Shown: positions 1-8,127, numbered from the stretch's first letter. The stretch: 64,000 bases of DNA from Actinomycetes bacterium (GCA_021779855.1 JAJXZW010000006.1:1-64000); one strand, 5' to 3'. The notes: generated by a model from the letters alone, not told the origin. Program-made: numbers and translations.

Positions 1-44
1 CTTCATCGCTCGCGAGGTCCACGGCAGAGTGATGGCAGATTTCC

Positions 45-299
45 GTGCGCGAGAGTCAGTCAATGAGGCTGCATGACCAACTATTGACATATAGGGGCAT
101 CAACGCGATGATGGAGAGCTTCTGGTCCTCGATGCAGAACGAACTCCTTGACCGCAAGCGATGGAAGACCCGTCTGGAGCTCACCAACGCGATCTTCGAC
201 TACATCGAGGTCTTCTACAATCGGCAGCGACGCCACTCGTCGCTCGACTACGCCTCACCGGTCGAGTTCGAGATGTCGTTGACAGAACAGACCGCCTGA
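45..299 (+). pseudogene. IS3-family transposase, C-terminal fragment
   Basis: Only the end of an OrfB-type (rve/DDE) transposase remains. The stretch from about 109 matches the IS3 C-terminal integrase core: a MMESFWSSMQNELL segment carrying the third acidic residue (E of the DDE triad), then FYNRQRRHSSL and DYASPVEFE. Upstream the same frame hits a TGA at 30-32, and residues before about position 100 do not resemble the family, so the gene is truncated or rearranged rather than only cut by the window edge. An IS-end-like sequence follows at 329-340. It is probably inactive. GC is lower than in the chromosome to the right. Confidence 0.75.
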
Positions 300-328
300 A
301 TTCAACACGCAGTGTGGAAAGAATCTAG

Positions 329-340
329 GGGGCAGGTCAA
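329..340. repeat. IS-end-like sequence, copy 1
   Basis: GGGGCAGGTCAA lies 30 bases after the transposase stop. Read outward it ends in TGACCTGCCCC, the kind of TG..CA terminus carried by IS3-family elements. It is the likely right end of the truncated element. A second identical 12-mer occurs at 457-468. Confidence 0.5.
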
Positions 341-350
341 AGTACAAGAG

Positions 351-436
351 GGCTGTCCAACTGACGGCCACCACAGTCGTGCGACTAGGGGATTCGGCTA
401 CGCGGTGCTCCTCGAGTGGCCGTCAACTGGATAGCC
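351..436. repeat. Imperfect inverted repeat (stem-loop) between two IS-end copies
   Basis: The arm at 351-371 and the arm at 416-436 are reverse complements at 18 of 21 positions, separated by 44 bases. The pair is bracketed by the two GGGGCAGGTCAA copies. It could be a small non-autonomous element or the remnant of a second IS end. It encodes nothing recognisable. Confidence 0.5.
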
Positions 437-456
437 CGTAAGTAAAAACCATTCCT

Positions 457-468
457 GGGGCAGGTCAA
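457..468. repeat. IS-end-like sequence, copy 2
   Basis: An exact repeat of GGGGCAGGTCAA at 329-340 in the same orientation, 128 bases downstream. Together with the inverted repeat between them it suggests stacked insertions. Confidence 0.45.
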
Positions 469-505
469 GACGTAAACCAAAGCGACAGCAGTCCCGTCAA
501 AATCA

Positions 506-934
506 CTAGCGCATTGCAGATTCGAAAGCATCTACTGCCTTCTTGTAGCGCAGGTCAATCGCCTCAATCTCGCCGAATTGCCTATCGAGGATATCCTTCA
601 ACACACTGTTCACTCTGCGCAGAGAGACTTCTTGTCCAACACCAAACGTCATTCGGCCACGCAAGATTGCGCTTCTCTGCAAGGTCAACAACGAGTTGAA
701 CGACTGGAGCCACTCAGTGTGTTCTCGAAGTATCGCAGTAGTCTGTCCAAGGGCCTGCGAGAACGTCTGATGCGTTTCTTCGCTCTTGGCATTCAACTCG
801 GAGAATGCGCTAGTCAATCTCTCGACGACGAGGCGATCCTTCCTGAACTCGTCGACTACCTCGTGAAGCTTCCGTTCAATGTCATCAAGCAACGTCCGAT
901 TCTCTTCTCGAAGTCTCCGCACTTCGCTATTCAT
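506..934 (-). CDS. Coiled-coil protein downstream of RHS tip
   Basis: A 142-residue, charged, alpha-helical protein of no recognised family. The first about 50 residues (MNSEVRRLREENRTLLDDIE and onward) show heptad-like spacing of leucine and charged residues typical of a coiled coil. There is no signal peptide or membrane segment. It starts 6 bases after the RHS-tip stop on the same strand, so the two are very likely co-transcribed. RHS toxins are often followed directly by their immunity gene, so an immunity or accessory role is a reasonable guess from position only. Base composition matches the foreign segment. Confidence 0.55.
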   Translation of the reverse strand: MNSEVRRLREENRTLLDDIERKLHEVVDEFRKDRLVVERLTSAFSELNAKSEETHQTFSQALGQTTAILREHTEWLQSFNSLLTLQRSAILRGRMTFGVGQEVSLRRVNSVLKDILDRQFGEIEAIDLRYKKAVDAFESAMR

Positions 935-940
935 TTCTTC

Positions 941-1723
941 TCATGCCCTCTCTCCAAAGGTGAAAATTGCCCGCAATAAGTCAATCAGACTGAATGCCCT
1001 CGCTGTTGCAGCTTCTTCCGCTACTCCCCAAGCTGTCTCGGCGGCGATGTTTGCAGCGCTTCGCTCCGCCGCTCCGACTGCCGCATCAGCTACTTCTTGC
1101 ATGGCAGCGGCAGTCCGATATGTCTCTGCGAATGTGGCGCCAGCGTCTGCGAAGGAATACGCGGATGTTGCGATGGAGGCGAGATTCCTGAACTGCGACA
1201 CAAGGATCACAGACAAGTTCTTTGCCAGGTAATTGAAATTCGCAAGTAAGTCTGGAGGCGGCGGGCCTCCACCGCTATTTGCGACCTGGAGAACAGTCCA
1301 GTCGGACTTCAGGAGTTGCTCTCCAGGAGCGTCGCTCTTGATGTCGGCGCGGACTGTCAGCGTTGCATAGTGAATGATTGCGCGTGCTACAACTGGTTCG
1401 TACTGTTTGGCTACAGACTCCGTCTGAGCAGTTGTCTGTTGGGTGCCGACTGAAGGAATTAGGCCAGAAACGTCGATTGCGCTCACAGGGTTATCCCCGA
1501 CGAACGCGAAGGGACTTAGGGTCGCCACAATGGCTGGATCCAGGTTCGTGAACCTCCCGAGAGCGGGGTCGTAGTACCGATGGACGAAGTAGGTGAGCCC
1601 TGTCTCATCTGTCGACACGCCATCGAACCCGATCGACGTGTACGAGTTCAAGCTCGAGGAACCTTCAACGTTCCCCCACGCGTCGTACGTGGCGGTCGCC
1701 TCGAGACCCCCTGCAGAACTCAC
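941..1723 (-). CDS. RHS-repeat core end with variable C-terminal tip (truncated)
   Basis: Residues about 5-95 are the end of an RHS/YD-repeat core: TATYDAWGNVEG, then HRYYDPALGRFTNLDPA, then the closing FVGDNPVSAIDVSGLIP. About 170 residues of unrelated, alanine-rich sequence follow, as in polymorphic toxins whose C-terminal tip is swapped. I recognise no toxin fold in the tip. An intact RHS protein would be over 1000 residues. Here the homology begins only at the GTG near 1723, where a T-arm-like motif interrupts it, so this is a displaced or orphan tip. Such tips can be donors for recombination onto a full RHS gene. The frame is open a little further upstream, so the start is uncertain. Confidence 0.65.
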   Translation of the reverse strand: MSSAGGLEATATYDAWGNVEGSSSLNSYTSIGFDGVSTDETGLTYFVHRYYDPALGRFTNLDPAIVATLSPFAFVGDNPVSAIDVSGLIPSVGTQQTTAQTESVAKQYEPVVARAIIHYATLTVRADIKSDAPGEQLLKSDWTVLQVANSGGGPPPPDLLANFNYLAKNLSVILVSQFRNLASIATSAYSFADAGATFAETYRTAAAMQEVADAAVGAAERSAANIAAETAWGVAEEAATARAFSLIDLLRAIFTFGERA

Positions 1724-1726
1724 CGC

Positions 1727-1751
1727 CCCGGTTCGAATCCGGTTGGGGGTG
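1727..1751 (+). other. tRNA T-arm/3'-end-like sequence, candidate attachment site
   Basis: A CCGG stem, a TTCGAAT loop and a CCGG stem have the layout of a tRNA T-arm, followed by seven bases where an acceptor strand would lie. The fifth T-stem pair (C/T) is mismatched and no tRNA body lies upstream. It sits exactly where low-GC RHS sequence gives way to high-GC chromosome. That is what the distal half of a tRNA attachment site looks like after island integration. This is an inference. Confidence 0.35.
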
Positions 1752-1810
1752 CTCGCAACCCGTGGCCTAGAGAACGCCCCTCTCGGTGCCTACAGCGTCT
1801 CTCGTCCCGT

Positions 1811-2173
1811 TCAGCGACCCGGTGGAGCCTCGTGGAGGGTCGGCCACCCGAGCCCGCTGGTGCCGCATCGCAAGCCACGAACCTCGCCCTCCGCCAGCGT
1901 CATGACCACCTCCGCCGATCGGCGGAGCCCGACGAAGCGAAGACGGACACGGTGCTCGCCCGCCGCCACCGTGAACTCGCGCATCTCCCCCTTGCCGATC
2001 GTGCCCACGGGTCGGCCGTCAAGAACCACCGTGTACCTCCAGTTCGCGTGGACGAGGCGGGCGAGCACGGCCGTGGGCAGCACGTTCGCCGGCGTGGGCG
2101 ACCAGGGTTGCACCGGTCTCGAGAGGGCGATTGTCGCCTCGACCCATCCTATTCCCAGTACACCGCGGTCCAC
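1811..2173 (-). CDS. Small beta-rich protein, paralogue of the 2345-2650 product
   Basis: A 120-residue hypothetical protein. The core (about residues 46-105) reads YTVVLDGRPVGTIGKGEMRE, then FTVAAGEHRVRLRF, then AEGEVRGLRC. This is a PEGA-like beta-sandwich pattern (ligand-facing turn, GEH/GTH turn, closing ExxxLxC strand). The next gene upstream has the same pattern, so the two arose by duplication. There is no signal peptide, and function is unknown. The first 30 residues are weakly supported: a TAGGAT box falls inside them, so translation may start downstream of the GTG used here. Confidence 0.55.
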   Translation of the reverse strand: MDRGVLGIGWVEATIALSRPVQPWSPTPANVLPTAVLARLVHANWRYTVVLDGRPVGTIGKGEMREFTVAAGEHRVRLRFVGLRRSAEVVMTLAEGEVRGLRCGTSGLGWPTLHEAPPGR

Positions 2174-2344
2174 GACCCCGCGCCGTCGGGCGGACCGCTG
2201 TCGGACGACCCGCCCTCCGCTCCCCCATCGCTGCGCTCGAGGCGCCCGAGGCTCGGCCGGGAACCCTCCGGGCCGCGCGGGTCCGCCCGACCCGGCGGGC
2301 GAGGGTGCGGCCGGGTCACGCGCCCGTGGCGCCCCGGGCCGCCG

Positions 2345-2650
2345 CTACTCACCGACGAGGGAGATGGCAAGGCTCGGCTGGAACACTGAGGCGAGCCAAC
2401 GCGGCCAGACCATCGCACCGTGACAGCGGAACGCGACGACCTCCCCGTCGATCGCGTCGAAGGACTTTGCCCGGCTCCGATACCGACGGACCCGGAGCTG
2501 GAGGGAGTGAGTGCCCGGTGCGACGGTGAACTCCTTCGTCTCGCGCCACCGGATCGAGCCCACCCGCACCCCGTCGATCTCCACGTCGAAGGTCCCGCGT
2601 CGCAACTCGATGCCGACGCCCTCGCGGGACGGCGTCACTGTCACGGCCAT
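2345..2650 (-). CDS. Small beta-rich protein, paralogue of the 1811-2173 product
   Basis: A 101-residue protein starting at the ATG at 2648-2650. Its core reads FDVEIDGVRVGSIRWRETKE, then FTVAPGTHSLQLRV, then DGEVVAFRC, aligning strand for strand with the neighbour at 1811-2173. The family resembles PEGA-like domains seen in many actinobacterial proteins. The C-terminus (WPRWLASVFQPSLAISLVGE) is amphipathic and could contact a membrane. The frame is open further upstream, but that part lacks protein-like composition. Function is unknown. Confidence 0.55.
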   Translation of the reverse strand: MAVTVTPSREGVGIELRRGTFDVEIDGVRVGSIRWRETKEFTVAPGTHSLQLRVRRYRSRAKSFDAIDGEVVAFRCHGAMVWPRWLASVFQPSLAISLVGE

Positions 2651-2879
2651 GCCCGATCCCTCCAACGCCGACACGTCGCCCCACGAGTCAGGCGCGGGAC
2701 TGCGACCGCCGACGAGCGACAGGGTACCCGTAGGCCGACCGTCTCTCGCCGTGACGGCTCCTCGCCGACGGGGCCCGTTCGGGCTCGAGCACCCGCCCGC
2801 GCCACGAGGGTGCGCTCGCCACGGCACTGAGTTCGCGTGGGGACTCCCGGGGACGCGGGACGTCACCCGCACGAAGGGA

Positions 2880-4325
2880 TCACGAGTGCGGGCGGAAGCG
2901 CGCCGTGAAGTGACGCAGCGTCCTCGGCTCGTAGGTGATCTCGTAGGCCGGGAGGGACGACGCCTCCGCCGCGACGCCCGTGACGACCTCGATGACGTAG
3001 TCCATGTGGCTCTGGGTGTAGGTCCGCCGCGGGATGGCCAGGCGCACCAACTCCATGGCGGCGGGCCGTTCACTGCCGTCGGGCTGACGTCCGAACATCA
3101 CCGAGCCGATCTCGCAGCCGCGTAGGCCTCCGGCGACGTAGAGGGCCACCGCCAGCGCCTGGCCCGGGTAGTCGAGGGGGTCGAGGTGGGGCGCGAGCGC
3201 CCGAGCGTCGAGGTACACGGCGTGGCCTCCGATGGGGCGCACGACGGGCACGCCGGCCGCGACGAGGGCCTCGCCGACGTAGGCCGTCGAGCGGATGCGG
3301 TAGCGCAGGTAGTCGTGCGAGACGGCCTCGCGCAGCCCCTGGGCGATCGCCTCGAGGTCGCGGCCGGCCAGCCCGCCGTAAGTGGGGAAGCCCTCGGTGA
3401 GGATCAGCAGCGCGCGGCAGCGCTCGGCGACGTCGTCATCGTCGAGGGCCAGCCAGCCCCCGATGTTGGCGAAGGGATCCTTCTTCGCGCTCATCGTCAT
3501 GCCGTCGGCGAGCGAGGCCATCTCACGCACGATGTCGGCGACGGAACGCTCCCCCTGGCCCTCTTCGCGCTCGTGGATGAACCAGGCGTTCTCGGCGAAC
3601 CGGCAGGCGTCGAGGAAGAGCGGTACCCCGTAGCGGTGGCACAGCGCGCTCGTCGCGCGGATGTTCTCGAGCGACACCGGCTGGCCCCCGCCGGAGTTGT
3701 TGGTGATCGTGAGGAACACGACCGGCACGTCACCGCGACGCTCCTCGAGCAGGCGCTCGAGGGCGACGAGGTCCATGTTGCCCTTGAAGGGGTGCTCGGC
3801 CGCGGGGTCGAGACCCTCGGGGATGACGAGGTCGAGCGCCTCGGCGCCGGTGGCCTCGACGTTGGCCCGCGTCGTGTCGAAGTGGGTGTTGTTGGGCACG
3901 ACCTTCCCGGGGCCAGCGAGGACCGAGAAGATGATCTTCTCGGCCGCCCGGCCCTGGTGGGTCGGGATGACGTGGGCGAAGGGGAAGAGGTCCTTCACGG
4001 CCGCCTCGAACGCGAACCAGCTGGGAGAGCCGGCGTAGCTCTCGTCGCCGTGCTGGATCGCCGCCCACTGGTCGCGCGACATGGCCCCGGTGCCCGAGTC
4101 CGTGAGCAGATCGATGAGGACGTCGCTCGAGTGCAGGCCGAAGACGTTGTAGCCAGCCGCCTCGATCGCCGCGCCCCGCTCGTCGGCCGTCGTCATGCGC
4201 AGCGGCTCCACCGAGTGGATCCGGAACGGCTCGATGATCGTGCGGTACTCGCGGTCCACGAGCCACTGTACCGCCGGTCCCACGTGCCTCGGCGAGCCAA
4301 CTCCCCTCCCGGACGGACTCGCCAT
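2880..4325 (-). CDS. tnaA: Tryptophanase (tryptophan indole-lyase)
   Basis: A PLP-dependent beta-eliminating lyase that cleaves L-tryptophan to indole, pyruvate and ammonia in the cytosol. Family landmarks appear in order: EPFRIHSVEP, IDLLTDSGTGAMS, HGDESYAGS, IPTHQGRAAEK, NNSGGGQPVS, the PLP-lysine motif MSAKKD, FPTYGGLAGRD, IGGHAVYLDA, IPRRTYTQSHMD and LRHFTARF. Tyrosine phenol-lyase uses Met-Glu-Arg at the specificity position; here it is CEIGSV, with Ile in place of that Arg, matching tryptophanase (Val-Glu-Ile). At 481 residues from the ATG at 4323-4325 it is slightly longer than E. coli TnaA (471). A GTG at 4281-4283 is an alternative start (467 residues). No TnaC-like leader is evident. 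A broken serpin gene lies immediately upstream. Confidence 0.88.
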   Translation of the reverse strand: MASPSGRGVGSPRHVGPAVQWLVDREYRTIIEPFRIHSVEPLRMTTADERGAAIEAAGYNVFGLHSSDVLIDLLTDSGTGAMSRDQWAAIQHGDESYAGSPSWFAFEAAVKDLFPFAHVIPTHQGRAAEKIIFSVLAGPGKVVPNNTHFDTTRANVEATGAEALDLVIPEGLDPAAEHPFKGNMDLVALERLLEERRGDVPVVFLTITNNSGGGQPVSLENIRATSALCHRYGVPLFLDACRFAENAWFIHEREEGQGERSVADIVREMASLADGMTMSAKKDPFANIGGWLALDDDDVAERCRALLILTEGFPTYGGLAGRDLEAIAQGLREAVSHDYLRYRIRSTAYVGEALVAAGVPVVRPIGGHAVYLDARALAPHLDPLDYPGQALAVALYVAGGLRGCEIGSVMFGRQPDGSERPAAMELVRLAIPRRTYTQSHMDYVIEVVTGVAAEASSLPAYEITYEPRTLRHFTARFRPHS

Positions 4326-4354
4326 CCCCCACCGCGAGGAATCGGGTGCCGGGT

Positions 4355-5694
4355 CTAGTCCCCGTCGGGGGGCGCCCGCTCCTCGACCCAGGCGGAGAAA
4401 ACGGGGACGCCGAGCCGGGGTCGGGCCAGGGCAGGCTCGTCCCTCGAGGGTGGCGACGCGGGGGGCGGCGCTGTGGCCACCGCGACGACGGCGTAGGGAC
4501 GGTTCAGGTGCACGACGGCCTGCCGGAAGGGCGCCCCGCTCGAGCCACCCCACGGCGACGAACCCGTGGTCGTGCCGATGGTGGTTATCGCCGCCGCCGC
4601 GAATCCCGCGGCGGAGAACTCGGCCACCGCCGACTGTCGAACCTCAACGGGCCCGGGCACCGCGGGGACGCGCCTCAGCGTGTCCCCGTGCGCCCGTAGA
4701 CCCGGTGCCCCGTCAAGGCGCTCGGCCTCGCGAGAGGCCCGCCAGGGTGCGAAGCGCGCCCACCGACTGGCCCGGAGCGCGCGGCCCACGTCCCTTCGAC
4801 GATCGACTATCCGGGCCCGTCGGCCCGCAGGGCACGCGTCGGCTCGACCACTTCGAGCTCGAAGAGGTTGACCGCCTCGGCGGGTCCGCGCCCCACGAGT
4901 GAGAGGGCGACCTCGTAGACCCCCTTGAAGACCCGTCCCGGCGGGTCGAGCGGCGAGCCGATGACCGAGCAGACCGCGATCCCCTCCTCGGTACGGGCGA
5001 CGTGGGCGCCGACGACGCCCGTCGGGGTCCGGTAGAGGGCGCAGGAGTCCCAGGGCGCACTCTCGAAGTACCGGTCCACCCGGTCGGCGAAGGGTCCGCC
5101 GAGCTGGCCGGCGGTGTCGCCGAGAGGCTGCTACGGACGACGCCAGCTCACACGGGCCGCGAGCGCCGAGGCGAACACCGCCGCGAGGGACGGGTCATCG
5201 ACCGACTGGGGGAACCGGTCGACGCGCCCCCGAGTGCGCTCGCGCGCCCACGCGTCGGCCTCCGCCTGGGACGGCATGGCCCGTCGGACGAGCCCCGGCG
5301 GGAACCCGGCAATCGCCCGGGAGCCGACGGGCGAGAGGAGCGCTCCGCGAGCCCACGCCGCGAGCGCGAGGTCGACGGCGGGGTGGGGCTCGCGCAGGAG
5401 CGACAGTGCCGCGGCGTACGCCTCGTCGGGCTCGAGGCCGAGCGCCTCGCCGAGCTCGGCCCGGTGGGAGGACCCCTCCACGGTGGGAGCCAGCAGGGCC
5501 TCGAGCATCCACAGCCCGAGGGGTGAGCTCGCCGCGTGGGAGGTCGTGAGTCGGACGTCGAAGGCGGCGCCGAATCGCGCTACCGCCGTGGCGATACCGG
5601 TCACGCCGGGCCCATCGCGCCACGGAGCATCTGGCCCCGCGACGGTGGCGCTCGCCGCACCCTCGAGGTCACGACCGCGTCGAGACGACGTCAC
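4355..5694 (-). pseudogene. Serpin-family protease inhibitor gene, broken by a nonsense codon and a frameshift
   Basis: Three pieces together make a near full-length serpin of about 440 codons. The first (5131-5694) has the N-terminal helices, with ASSPLGLWMLEALL and AEADAWARERTRGRVDRF, the serpin N-W-x-x-T-x-G-x-I equivalent. It ends at an in-frame TAG (5131-5133) after SWRRP. The same frame then stays open to 4807. A shift near 4790-4806 leads to the last piece (4355-4789). This holds the reactive-loop hinge AVAEFSAAGFAAAAITTIG and the closing HLNRPYAVVAVATA. Intact serpins trap serine or cysteine proteases by loop insertion; this copy should not make one. Sequencing error could explain one lesion but less easily both. 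GTG starts at 5692-5694 or 5602-5604 are possible. Confidence 0.7.
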
Positions 5695-6664
5695 CGCTCG
5701 AGCTCACCGCGACGCAGTGGCCCGCCACCGGGCACGACACCGAGGTGAGCCCTAGGACTCCGGCGCTCCGGTCCACTGGCGTGGCCCCCGACCACCGCGA
5801 GCCATCCCACGCAAACGCGTCGCCCTCCCGGTCGACGCCCACGCAGAACGTGGTCGTCGGGCACGACAGGGACGAGAACCCCGTGCCCGAGTGGTCGACG
5901 AGCACGGGGTGCAGGGTCGCCCCGGTGTCCACCGCGGCGTCCCCGTTGGAGAGGGCGGCCATGCAGTACTTGGTGGTCACGCACACCAGCGAGACGCTGA
6001 TCCCGGCGGACGCGGTGTTCTCGTCCGCGGGCTTGGACCATCTCTTCCCGTTCCACGACGTGAAGAACCCGTCGGTAGTCATGGCGACACAGCCCGAGGC
6101 CTGGGGGCACGAGAGCGTCGAGAAGCCCTGACCACCGCTCTCCACGGTGAACGGGCGCGACCACTGGCCGCCGTCCCAGGTGAGGACCCGTCCGGCGAAG
6201 TCCGCCGCCGCGCAGAACGACGTAGTCGGGCACTCGATCGCCTCGAAGCCGTGGGGATCGACCTCGACCGGTACGGACCAGTGGGTCCCGTCCCAGCGCA
6301 CGACGCGGCCGGCCTGGTCGACGGCGACGCACAGCGACGTGCTCGGGCACGAGACGGCGTGGAGGGCGCCCAGGTGGGGGTCCGCCACGACGGGTGACGA
6401 CCAGTGACCGTGGCGGAACACGGCGGCGTGACCGAGCTCGTCGACCACCATGCAGAACGTCACCGTGGGACACGACACCGCGGCGAAGCCGGCGCCCGGG
6501 TCGAGCCGGTGTGGGACGTTCCACTGCGGTCCGCCTGCGCCAGCCCGGGCACGCGGGGCGCCGGCCGCGTGGGCCGAGCTAGCGGCGCCGAGAAGGCCGG
6601 CCACGATGAGCGCCACTGCGATGACGGCGCGCCCCGAGCGCCGGTGCAGCCCCTCGGCGGTCAC
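5669..6664 (-). CDS. Secreted beta-propeller-like repeat protein
   Basis: A 331-residue exported protein. A signal peptide is clear (AVIAVALIVAGLLGAASSAHA). The rest is about six or seven repeats of about 40 residues with the core SCPTxxFCxxVDxxGxxxxW followed by GxxWSxP; each repeat has a Cys pair, as in propeller-like surface proteins of actinobacteria. Repeats begin near AAVSCPTVTFC, AVSCPSTSLC, AIECPTTSFC, TLSCPQASGC, SLVCVTTKYC, SLSCPTTTFC and SVSCPVAGHC. The GTG start overlaps the upstream gene's stop (GTGA at 6661-6664), so the two are translationally coupled. Role unknown; binding of a surface ligand is the usual guess. Confidence 0.75.
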   Translation of the reverse strand: MTAEGLHRRSGRAVIAVALIVAGLLGAASSAHAAGAPRARAGAGGPQWNVPHRLDPGAGFAAVSCPTVTFCMVVDELGHAAVFRHGHWSSPVVADPHLGALHAVSCPSTSLCVAVDQAGRVVRWDGTHWSVPVEVDPHGFEAIECPTTSFCAAADFAGRVLTWDGGQWSRPFTVESGGQGFSTLSCPQASGCVAMTTDGFFTSWNGKRWSKPADENTASAGISVSLVCVTTKYCMAALSNGDAAVDTGATLHPVLVDHSGTGFSSLSCPTTTFCVGVDREGDAFAWDGSRWSGATPVDRSAGVLGLTSVSCPVAGHCVAVSSSGDVVSTRS

Positions 6665-7164
6665 GCGGAGAAGGAGAGAGGGATCCAGCCGTCGAGGTGC
6701 CCGTCGAAGTAGAACTCGGCGAAGTAGGTCCCGGTCGCGGCGTAGTCGGCCTTGGCGGCGAAGGTGAACCAGTCCTCGCCCTGAGGCAGGGACGTTGACG
6801 TGAACGAGTAGTTGTAGACGGTGGCCTTGGTCGGGGAGACGACCTTGAACTCTGCCTTGCCCTTCTCAGCCCGGCTGGAGAAGACGAAGACGAGGAAGTT
6901 GATCGTGTAACTCCCCGTTGTCCACACGTCCGCCACCCCGTTGGCCCACACCGATTCGCCGAACTTGACACCGGACGTCCCCCCGCTCAGGGCGGTGCTG
7001 CCCACCGCCGTGTCGGCCGCGGGCAGGATCTCGGCCTGGAGGAAGTACGAGGCCGCTGAGGAGTGGGATCTTCGATCGGCGGCACCGGCGGCGGCCGGCG
7101 CGGCCAGCGCGAAAGTGAGCGCGAGGGCCACGCACCGCGCGACCAGGGGACTGATCCTAGTCAT
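6661..7164 (-). CDS. Secreted protein of unknown function
   Basis: A 167-residue protein with an N-terminal signal peptide (about residues 1-28: ARCVALALTFALAAPAAAGA). The mature part is rich in aromatic and beta-prone residues (TGSYTINFLVFVFSS, TGTYFAEFYFDG) and has no cysteines, consistent with an extracellular beta-sandwich. It matches no family I recognise. It is the first gene of a two-gene unit with the propeller-like protein, overlapping it by GTGA. A TACACT -10 box (7218-7223, minus strand) lies about 55 bases upstream. AAGGGTGGAGG precedes the ATG. Confidence 0.65.
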   Translation of the reverse strand: MTRISPLVARCVALALTFALAAPAAAGAADRRSHSSAASYFLQAEILPAADTAVGSTALSGGTSGVKFGESVWANGVADVWTTGSYTINFLVFVFSSRAEKGKAEFKVVSPTKATVYNYSFTSTSLPQGEDWFTFAAKADYAATGTYFAEFYFDGHLDGWIPLSFSA

Positions 7165-7292
7165 GCCTCCACCCTTTCCGAAGAACGCGTGCTCGATCGA
7201 CCGGGGGGCCCACCACTAGTGTACCCCCGCCCTGCGCGCGCCAGGGACGGGGCCCGTTTCCGACACCACGTAGAGAGTCAGCGCACTGCGGC

Positions 7293-8072
7293 TCAAGGGC
7301 ACGGGGCGATGGCGAGGGTGACCACCGTCGCCACGACCTCGGACTCGTGCACGTCGAGGCGTGTCAGTGCCCCGCCGGGGACCAGTCGGAACTCGTCGAC
7401 GACCGACGTGTCACCGAGGAAGGCCGTGGACGGGGACATCCACACCGGGATCTTGCCCAGGGATCCCGCGGCGGCGTGGTGGTAGTGCCCGCAGATGATG
7501 GTCCGCACGTCCGCACCGGCGACAGCTCGCTCGAGGTCTCCGGGATTGTCGAGGCGGAGTTGCGCCATCGGGGCGATGGGCGATGGACTCGGGGGATGGT
7601 GCAGGACGACCAGCGTCCCTTCGGGCGCCGGGGCGCGCAGTGCGTCGGTGAGGAACGCGAGCGTCTCTGGTGCGAGGTGCCCGTGGTCGGCGCCGGGGAC
7701 CGTGGAGTCGAGGGCCACGATCCGCAGCCCGTCGTGCCAGACGACCTGGTTGATCGGGCCCTCCCCGGGCCCCTCGCCCAGCAGGGCGGTGCGGAACGAT
7801 CCGCGTCGGTCGTGGTTTCCCGGCACGAAGACGATGGTGGCGCCCGCCGTCGCGGGACTCGCGAGAAGCGCCGCGGCGAACGCCCGATAAGAGGACTCCT
7901 CGCCCTCGTTCGCGAGGTCCCCAGTGCACAGGACGACGTCGGGCGCGACCCCCTCCTCCTCCAATAGCACGAGCGCTCGGGCGAGGTTGGCGTCGGGGTC
8001 GACCCCGGGCGCGAGCTCGCCCCCCACAGACAGGTGGACGTCGGAGAACTGGATCAACAGGTGATGGGCCAC
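7293..8072 (-). CDS. Calcineurin-like metallophosphoesterase (CpdA/Icc type)
   Basis: A 259-residue cytosolic phosphoesterase with the full set of dinuclear-metal motifs in order: FSDVHL (residues about 9-14), CTGDLAN (about 49-55), VPGNHDRR (about 83-90), VLHHPPS (about 155-161) and ICGHYHHAA (about 193-201). The spacing fits class III cyclic-nucleotide phosphodiesterases (CpdA/Icc) and their relatives; which substrate is hydrolysed cannot be told from sequence. The GTG start has GGGAGG seven bases upstream, and a TAGAGT box (8097-8102, minus strand) lies further up. It is the next gene on the same strand after the 76-residue protein, 55 bases on. Confidence 0.8.
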   Translation of the reverse strand: MAHHLLIQFSDVHLSVGGELAPGVDPDANLARALVLLEEEGVAPDVVLCTGDLANEGEESSYRAFAAALLASPATAGATIVFVPGNHDRRGSFRTALLGEGPGEGPINQVVWHDGLRIVALDSTVPGADHGHLAPETLAFLTDALRAPAPEGTLVVLHHPPSPSPIAPMAQLRLDNPGDLERAVAGADVRTIICGHYHHAAAGSLGKIPVWMSPSTAFLGDTSVVDEFRLVPGGALTRLDVHESEVVATVVTLAIAPCP

Positions 8073-8127
8073 CAGTAGCCTCCCGGGTCAGCGCCGACTC
8101 TAGCGACCGTCGCCCGGCTGCCCGGGC

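Noticed and set aside
1727..1751. A complete tRNA gene on the plus strand
   Set aside because: Only a T-arm and possible acceptor strand are present; no D-arm, anticodon arm or matching 5' acceptor lies upstream, and one T-stem pair is mismatched.
2880..4325. Tyrosine phenol-lyase rather than tryptophanase
   Set aside because: The phenol-lyase Arg of the Met-Glu-Arg motif is Ile here (CEIGSV), matching tryptophanase.
4195..4902. Long plus-strand open frames opposite tnaA and the serpin
   Set aside because: Arginine/proline-rich shadow composition in high-GC DNA; the minus strand carries clear families.
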